Origin: UBA965 sp046303375
GTDB taxonomy: Bacteria; Chloroflexota; Chloroflexia; Chloroflexales; Roseiflexaceae
DNA length: 11,206 nt
Assembly (NCBI GenBank): GCA_046303375.1
Contig: JBKCGB010000175.1
Span: 1 to 11,206, forward strand
Direction of reading: 5' to 3'
Shown here: piece by piece, positions 7,701 to 11,206 of the stretch
Numbering within the stretch: position 1 is the first letter of the stretch
Layout of the letters: every line of letters begins with the position of its first letter
Made by a program: the position numbers and the translations under genes
Notes under the pieces: generated by a model
Told to the model about the DNA's origin: nothing
The model's input: the letters and a program-made list of their open reading frames with translations, nothing else
The model's database searches: none

Positions 7701-8035
7701 GAAAGTGCATCAGACGGCGATTCACGGAATGCCCGCAAAAATTCACTGATAGCTTCTTCAAAACGGCGATTCAGTAGATGGGTATATCCATCAAACGGAA
7801 TATATGCAGCATGCGTGGCCGGATAGTGCGCAGGCAGATAAAAACGATGAATTGCATACAAAAAAAAGAGCGCACGCACGCGTTCGTACAAATTAGTGCG
7901 CTGATTGCGGAACGATTCGAGTGCGTCAATTTCTGCTAACAACTGCGCATATGATGCATCCGCACATATTTCATCGAGTGCAGTATCGCGTGTTGGTGCG
8001 TCATCCGCTATGATTATGGCACAGAGTCGAGACAC
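4709..8035 (-). CDS. Fusion: fucokinase-like GHMP sugar kinase + UDPGP-family sugar-1-phosphate uridylyltransferase
   Basis: 1108 residues in three parts. Residues 1-175 are a helical N-terminal region I cannot name. Residues 175-588 resemble L-fucokinase-type GHMP kinases: PVRMDLTHSGWSDI (178-191), VLNISVDL, the motif-2 loop IPKGSRLAVST (310-320), GGGWQDSGGVWPGIK (366-380) and GGMSGGGMGF (526-535). Residues 600-1070 resemble the UDPGP pyrophosphorylases: SLAGGAGSRW (735-744), K752 in the position of the usual PKG lysine, PVGHW (888-892), HNIDTLGAIID (920-930) and FEVIARR. The joint reaction would be sugar plus ATP to sugar-1-phosphate, then UTP (or another NTP) to NDP-sugar. In the known Bacteroides Fkp and plant FKGP the pyrophosphorylase comes first; here the kinase does. 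The GTG start at 8035 has AGGAG five nt upstream, overlapping the stop of the preceding gene (TAGGAG). No ATG lies near. Loop residues G315R and G317A depart from consensus. Sugar unknown. Confidence 0.83.
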   Translation of the reverse strand: MSRLCAIIIADDAPTRDTALDEICADASYAQLLAEIDALESFRNQRTNLYERVRALFFLYAIHRFYLPAHYPATHAAYIPFDGYTHLLNRRFEEAISEFLRAFRESPSDALSSALATAYHQLAFQTLANQVRHSVRAVRGNQWMFRMGHPADYPLRIDQRLLARDHDLAFPILREATPVRMDLTHSGWSDIFFLGMDFPAGAQVLNISVDLAVLGRDQATRPPVEAYLRVIDEPILRLTSVDLGVTADITELSEVFDFGRDYMGLLKGAIIAAGIVPPGLESSNRSLADVLARLVAPGHGLELVSAVNDIPKGSRLAVSTNLLAALITVCMRATGQTAALTAGLQEPERRLVAARAILGEWLAGSGGGWQDSGGVWPGIKLITGVEAQADDPEYGVSRGRLLPRHHLLGDDEISVEARQRLQDSLVLVHGGMAQNVGPILEMVTEKYLLRAAKEWHARGEAIALMHAVIAALKAGDMRQLGAITTQNFTGPIQTIIPWATTRYTEGLIHAVKERFGAQFWGFWMLGGMSGGGMGFIVDPAIKSAAQVALQEIMDTQRFALQHALPFAMKPVVYDFSINERGTWAEVLPADQRLMPVGYYALHMPRLLRADAKTLNMTRRRELDYFGNACLSRPELARVVPMLFDRILPHVSNDTATTPRVLDVLNAHGFDRELHEQIRADMKIGRIGLMQNRLPASSTLRDVDAGDVVDATATVDVGIVQIGRDAIASGAVAVVSLAGGAGSRWTQGAGVVKALHPFAKFAGRHRTFVDVHIAKSRQIARCYGAAPIHVFTTSYLTDEPLHQASAQGQVRPFGYAGQVLLSRGRSVGLRFIPMTRDLRFAWEETPHQLLDEQAQKMRQSVHAALINWARSSGEGADYTDNLPHQCMHPVGHWFELPNMMRNGTLAHIFRTQPQVKYLMMHNIDTLGAIIDPAILGLHIASGRTLSFEVIARRIDDRGGGLARVDDQVRLVEGLAMPRVSDEFLLRYYNTLTNWIDIDALLTVFGLTRSDILHDAERVTQAVRNVAQRMPTYVTIKDVKKRWGNGQEDVYPVAQFEKLWGDMTSLPEANCGFLHVSRLRGQQLKDQAQLDGWLRDGSAHYVEQYCDWES

Positions 8036-8043
8036 AATTGCTC

Positions 8044-8889
8044 CTATTCACTGCGACGGTGTAGCATGAGTTCGACCAACGTGGCCATGACGTCATCGCG
8101 ATCAACGCCTTGCATCCCCAACGCAAGTTGAGCAGTCAAAAGACCATACTTGGCTCCAGTATCATAGCGACGTCCAATTTGAGCCAGCGCCAGATAGCGT
8201 TCACGCTGCGCGAGCACCTGTAATGCTGGGGAAAGATGCAGCGTTTCATCTGGTGCATCGTGATGCTGTTGCTGCAAAATATCAAAGATTTGCGGGGTGA
8301 GTACGTGAATCCCAAACAAACACAGATAGTGACCGACACGCAAACCAGGAGTCATCAAAATCTGCTCTGCCGCAGTGGGCGTAGGCTTCTCGATGACATG
8401 CTCGATAGTGTAGATCTGTTGGTGGGCGTGCAACGGCCGGCCAGCCACGACCCCATAGTACGGGAGCAGATGCTCGCGTGACGATTGCACCGCTGAAACT
8501 GCACAGGCTTCACTTACTGCAAGATCAACAATCTGTTTGGCACAGTTACGAGATTCATTGCTCACATATACGTGATCACCAACAAGATGCAAAAATGGCG
8601 AATCACCTATTACTTCTCGTGCACAGAGAATGGCATGCCCGTACCCACGTGGATGTGATTGTTCAACAAAGACTAGATGTTTGGCAATATCTGGTACCGC
8701 ATGGCGATATGGATCAGCGCTCCCAGGCGCCACAATCACTACGATTTCGTCAATACCGGCATGCAATGCTTCATCAGCAATGATGCGGAGCAACGGTTTG
8801 CTGATGCCATCTCGATCAACGATGCGTTGTAATGGCAGTGATTGTTGCGCAGGCGATGCCGCAGTAATCAAGGCGCGAGATATACGCAC
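8044..8889 (-). CDS. GalU-like sugar-phosphate nucleotidyltransferase with altered N-terminal signature
   Basis: First gene of the operon; 281 residues, close to usual GalU length. Family marks: VDRDG (24-28) followed by SKPLL and ADEALHAGIDEI as in GalU, PRGYGHA (80-86) for GalU's GLGHA, GDH (104-106) with the likely metal-binding aspartate, IEKP (166-169) and YDTGAKYG (242-249). GalU makes UDP-glucose from UTP and glucose-1-phosphate. However, the phosphate loop G-x-G-T-R is replaced by SPAQQ and the PKEML lysine motif is absent, so activity or nucleotide choice may differ. I prefer GTG at 8889: GGAGGG (8899-8894) lies four nt before it and the fold begins at once (RALITAA). ATG at 8901 adds four residues, but it lacks a binding site and would lie only about ten nt from the predicted transcript start. 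The stop is eight nt from the fusion gene's start. Confidence 0.8.
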   Translation of the reverse strand: MRISRALITAASPAQQSLPLQRIVDRDGISKPLLRIIADEALHAGIDEIVVIVAPGSADPYRHAVPDIAKHLVFVEQSHPRGYGHAILCAREVIGDSPFLHLVGDHVYVSNESRNCAKQIVDLAVSEACAVSAVQSSREHLLPYYGVVAGRPLHAHQQIYTIEHVIEKPTPTAAEQILMTPGLRVGHYLCLFGIHVLTPQIFDILQQQHHDAPDETLHLSPALQVLAQRERYLALAQIGRRYDTGAKYGLLTAQLALGMQGVDRDDVMATLVELMLHRRSE

Positions 8890-8918
8890 ATGACCCTCCA
8901 TTTCTCTACTTAATAGGC

Positions 8919-8927
8919 ATTATAGCA
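8919..8927 (-). promoter_or_regulatory. Extended -10 promoter of the sugar-nucleotide operon
   Basis: The minus strand reads TGC-TATAAT, a perfect -10 hexamer with the TGn extension, which can work without a good -35. The -35 position (8947-8942, CCATGC) is poor and overlaps the palindrome CATGCATG at 8939-8946, so a regulator could bind there. The transcript should start near 8911, leaving about 20 nt before the GTG start. Confidence 0.6.
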
Positions 8928-8938
8928 AAGTGATATGT

Positions 8939-8946
8939 CATGCATG
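8939..8946. repeat. CATGCATG palindrome at the -35 position of the operon promoter
   Basis: An 8-bp perfect palindrome overlaps the place where the -35 hexamer of the minus-strand operon promoter would be. CATGCAT recurs at 9051-9057 in the sucA leader. It may be an operator site; with only eight bases, chance is a fair alternative. Confidence 0.25.
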
Positions 8947-8987
8947 GAAATTTCGTATGCGGTATAGTAAAAAGCGAGGATTTCTAC

Positions 8988-9016
8988 TTGACGGTGTACC
9001 CATCACCTCATATACT
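8988..9016 (+). promoter_or_regulatory. Sigma70-type promoter of sucA
   Basis: TTGACG (8988-8993), a 17-nt spacer and TATACT (9011-9016) form a near-consensus promoter. Transcription should start near 9023, giving a leader of about 55 nt. The leader holds a 12-bp palindrome (9030-9041) and the GAGGAG binding site (9067-9072). The promoter is divergent from that of the sugar-nucleotide operon, with the two -10 elements about 87 bp apart. Confidence 0.7.
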
Positions 9017-9029
9017 AGAGGCGCTTGGC

Positions 9030-9041
9030 AATGGCGCCATT
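9030..9041. repeat. 12-bp perfect palindrome in the sucA leader
   Basis: AATGGCGCCATT sits about 7-18 nt downstream of the predicted transcription start. A repressor bound here would block transcription. As RNA it could form only a small stem, so a DNA operator is the likelier role. The regulator is unknown. Confidence 0.35.
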
Positions 9042-9078
9042 CCGTGTGTTCATGCATACGGCTATTGAGGAGTGCATG

Positions 9079-11206
9079 ATGCGTTCTATCGCTGATATTT
9101 TTGGTCCCAATACGGGATACGTACTTGAACTATACGAGCAATACATCAACGATCCGGAATCTGTGGACCCAGAATTGCGTACTTGGTTTGCTCAAAATGC
9201 ACAGCTCTTGGAGCATGACAGTACTGCGAGTATCCCTCAGCAGCAACCATCAACTCAAAACGTGGATAACATGCATGCAATTGCGGCTGCCCGCCTGGTG
9301 CGCACGATTCGAGAAGTTGGTCATCTGGCCGCCTCCATAGACCCACTTGGCAAAAAGCCCATCGGTGATCCGAGTTTGGACCTGGAATATCACGGTCTTA
9401 CACCACAAATCTTGCAACAGCTACCTGCTACAATTTTGCGTAGCCCACTTGAAACAGAATGCCAGAACGCATATGAAGCAGTCATGAAACTGCGCAGTTT
9501 GTATTCTGGTACTGTGGGCTACGAGCCTGACCACATTCAAGTCTACGAAGAACGCAAATGGTTCCATGATGCCATTGAAACACGCCGTTTTTACTATGGC
9601 ACCTCGGATCGGCGCAAACGAGAAATCCTCGAACGTTTGAGCGAAGTTGAGACGTTTGAACGCTTCCTGCACACACAGTTTGTTGGCCAGAAGCGTTTTT
9701 CACTCGAAGGTTGCGATATTTTGATGCCGATGCTCGATTCGATTGTCCGTAATGCGGCGGCAAATGGCACCAAAGAAATCATTATCGGCATGGCACATCG
9801 GGGACGACTCAATGTCCTGGCACATGCACTGGGCAAACCCTATCACCACATCCTCAGTGAATTCATTTTGGCGCATCGCGATGCTCATCATCCCGTCGTA
9901 CGCGAAGCACATGGCTGGACGGGTGATGTCAAGTATCACCTCGGGGCGAAGCGGGTCTTTAAAGAGAGCGGCATTGAACAGATGCCAATCACACTAGCCC
10001 CCAATCCAAGTCATTTGGAGTTCGTCAATCCAGTAGTAGCAGGCCGAGCTCGTGCAGTGCAGGACACCCGCGATGTAAGTGGTCCACCAACACGCGACCG
10101 TAATGCATCACTGGCGATTATCATCCATGGAGATGCAGCATTCCCTGGGCAAGGCATTGTGGCAGAAACATTAAACTTGTCTGGTTTAGCGGGATATAGC
10201 ATCGGTGGCACAATTCATATCATTCTCAATAATCAAATCGGTTTTTCTACGGATCCGCATGACAGCCGCACCACGCTCTATTCGAGTGATTTGGCTAAAG
10301 GTTTCGAAATCCCAATTGTACATGTGAATGCGGACGACGTACTGTGGAGTATTGCAACTGCACGTATGGCACTTGCCTATCGTAACGAATTCCACAAAGA
10401 TTTCTTGATTGACTTGGTTGGTTATCGGCGCTGGGGGCACAACGAAGGTGATGAACCGACGTTTACGCAACCCGTAATGTATGCACAAATTAGCAAACAC
10501 AAAACGGTACGCGAGCTGTGGAGTGAGCAAATTGTTGCCGAAGGGATTATTTCGCAGGGTGAAGCAGATAAAATCATTGCACAACTGCAGAAAACTCTCA
10601 GCAAAGCCAAGCATGATGCAGAGACCAACCCCATACTCCCTGAGGCACTGACACAACCACCAGCAGGCATTGCCCGTCGTACACAAACTGCAGTCAACGC
10701 AGAGAAGTTGATTTCATACAACGATGCGCTTCTCAAAGTGCCTGAAAGCTTCAGTGTGAACCCCAAACTGGCGCGCATGTTTGACAAACGCAAGCAGGCA
10801 CTCACCCAGGCTGGCGCGATCGACTGGGCGCATGCCGAAGCTTTAGCATTTGCATCGATTTTGGCAGAGGGCGTACCGATTCGCATGACTGGACAAGACA
10901 GTCAACGTGGTACGTTTAGCAACCGTCATCTGGTGTTGCACGACATTGAAAACGGCGATGTCTACGCCCCAATTCAGCATCTCCCACAGGCAACTGCATC
11001 GTTTGCCGTCTACAACAGTTCGCTGTCCGAAAACGCGGTGCTTGGATTCGAATATGGCTATAGTTCACATGCACCCGACACACTCGTGCTCTGGGAAGCA
11101 CAATTTGGCGACTTTTCGAACGGTGCACAAGTCATCATCGATCAATTCATTGTGTCCGGCCGCAAAAAATGGGGTCTTCAACCGTCACTCGTGTTACTCT
11201 TGCCTC
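9079..11206 (+). CDS. sucA: 2-oxoglutarate dehydrogenase E1 component, 3' end cut by window edge
   Basis: Thiamine-diphosphate-dependent decarboxylase of the TCA cycle that passes a succinyl group to the lipoyl E2 subunit. The frame is open to the window end, giving 709 of about 930 expected residues. Residues 4-40 match the short N-terminal E1 domain (GYVLELYEQYINDPESVDPELRTWF region). MAHRGRLNVL has H240, SHLEFVNPVV is at about 311-320, and the TPP motif runs from GDAA (D352) to NNQ (N384-N385). GHNEGDEP has H454, and GQDSQRGTF (605-613) and NSSLSENAVLGFEYGY begin the transketolase-like central domain. There is no N-terminal acyltransferase domain, so this is ordinary SucA and not the mycobacterial Kgd fusion. 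ATG at 9079 lies six nt after GAGGAG; ATG 9076 is nearly as good. An in-frame ATG at 9031 lacks a good site. sucB would be expected downstream, out of view. Confidence 0.95.
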   Translation, partial: MRSIADIFGPNTGYVLELYEQYINDPESVDPELRTWFAQNAQLLEHDSTASIPQQQPSTQNVDNMHAIAAARLVRTIREVGHLAASIDPLGKKPIGDPSLDLEYHGLTPQILQQLPATILRSPLETECQNAYEAVMKLRSLYSGTVGYEPDHIQVYEERKWFHDAIETRRFYYGTSDRRKREILERLSEVETFERFLHTQFVGQKRFSLEGCDILMPMLDSIVRNAAANGTKEIIIGMAHRGRLNVLAHALGKPYHHILSEFILAHRDAHHPVVREAHGWTGDVKYHLGAKRVFKESGIEQMPITLAPNPSHLEFVNPVVAGRARAVQDTRDVSGPPTRDRNASLAIIIHGDAAFPGQGIVAETLNLSGLAGYSIGGTIHIILNNQIGFSTDPHDSRTTLYSSDLAKGFEIPIVHVNADDVLWSIATARMALAYRNEFHKDFLIDLVGYRRWGHNEGDEPTFTQPVMYAQISKHKTVRELWSEQIVAEGIISQGEADKIIAQLQKTLSKAKHDAETNPILPEALTQPPAGIARRTQTAVNAEKLISYNDALLKVPESFSVNPKLARMFDKRKQALTQAGAIDWAHAEALAFASILAEGVPIRMTGQDSQRGTFSNRHLVLHDIENGDVYAPIQHLPQATASFAVYNSSLSENAVLGFEYGYSSHAPDTLVLWEAQFGDFSNGAQVIIDQFIVSGRKKWGLQPSLVLLLP

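Noticed and set aside
4709..8035. Naming the fusion fkp (L-fucokinase/GDP-fucose pyrophosphorylase)
   Set aside because: The kinase half is fucokinase-like, but the order is reversed and the pyrophosphorylase half looks like the UDPGP family, so fucose and GDP cannot be assumed.
8044..8889. Calling the first operon gene plain galU (UDP-glucose synthesis)
   Set aside because: The GxGTR loop and PKEML motif are missing, so the specific gene name and reaction are not supported; only the family is.
9031..9078. In-frame upstream start at ATG 9031 for sucA
   Set aside because: It would begin only about eight nt after the predicted transcript start and inside a palindrome, with no good binding site. 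ATG 9079 follows GAGGAG.
10186..10886. Minus-strand open frames of 166 and 154 codons inside sucA
   Set aside because: The plus-strand frame has clear E1 motifs throughout. These frames have no recognisable domain or start signal.
1..11206. Mobile element, prophage, CRISPR array or RNA gene
   Set aside because: I saw no transposase or integrase motifs, no terminal or regularly spaced repeats, and no tRNA- or rRNA-like stretch. Nearly all sequence is accounted for by coherent protein-coding genes.

Overview
This window looks like chromosomal DNA of a free-living bacterium at roughly 50% GC. Housekeeping genes flank one compact cluster, and I see no transposase, integrase, tRNA, rRNA or CRISPR. 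The large sugar-kinase/pyrophosphorylase fusion, the GalU-like protein with a VDRDG motif and the moderate GC make me lean to Chloroflexota, possibly Herpetosiphon-like. That is a weak inference from memory, not shown by any marker gene.

Layout. Positions 1-529 (minus) hold the N-terminal 176 residues of a cysteine synthase (cysK), cut by the window edge. A 180-bp divergent intergenic region follows, with a good cysK promoter and a 16-bp inverted repeat. Positions 710-1108 (plus) encode a 132-residue helical protein of unknown function, which ends at a strong GC-rich hairpin shared with the convergent cluster.

Positions 1155-8889 are five minus-strand genes that read as one operon from a TGC-TATAAT (extended -10) promoter at about 8919-8927. 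In transcription order they are: a GalU-like nucleotidyltransferase; a 1108-residue fusion of a fucokinase-like GHMP sugar kinase and a UDPGP-family pyrophosphorylase; an Eis-like GNAT/SCP2 protein; a PucR/CdaR-type regulator; and a short-chain dehydrogenase. Gaps are 8 nt, a TAATG overlap, 8 nt and 28 nt. Beyond a 190-bp divergent regulatory region, positions 9079-11206 (plus) hold the first 709 residues of the 2-oxoglutarate dehydrogenase E1 component (sucA), with a consensus-like promoter.

How it may work. The first two operon genes carry three sugar-activation modules: a C1 sugar kinase and two nucleotidyltransferases of different families. Together they suggest salvage or synthesis of a nucleotide sugar, under the control of a PucR-type regulator encoded in the same operon. 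The sugar, the nucleotide and the roles of the GNAT and SDR proteins cannot be read from sequence. Three of the five operon products have altered forms of the phosphate- or CoA-binding loop that normally defines their fold, while the UDPGP module keeps its LAGGxGSR loop. This is the most unusual feature of the window.
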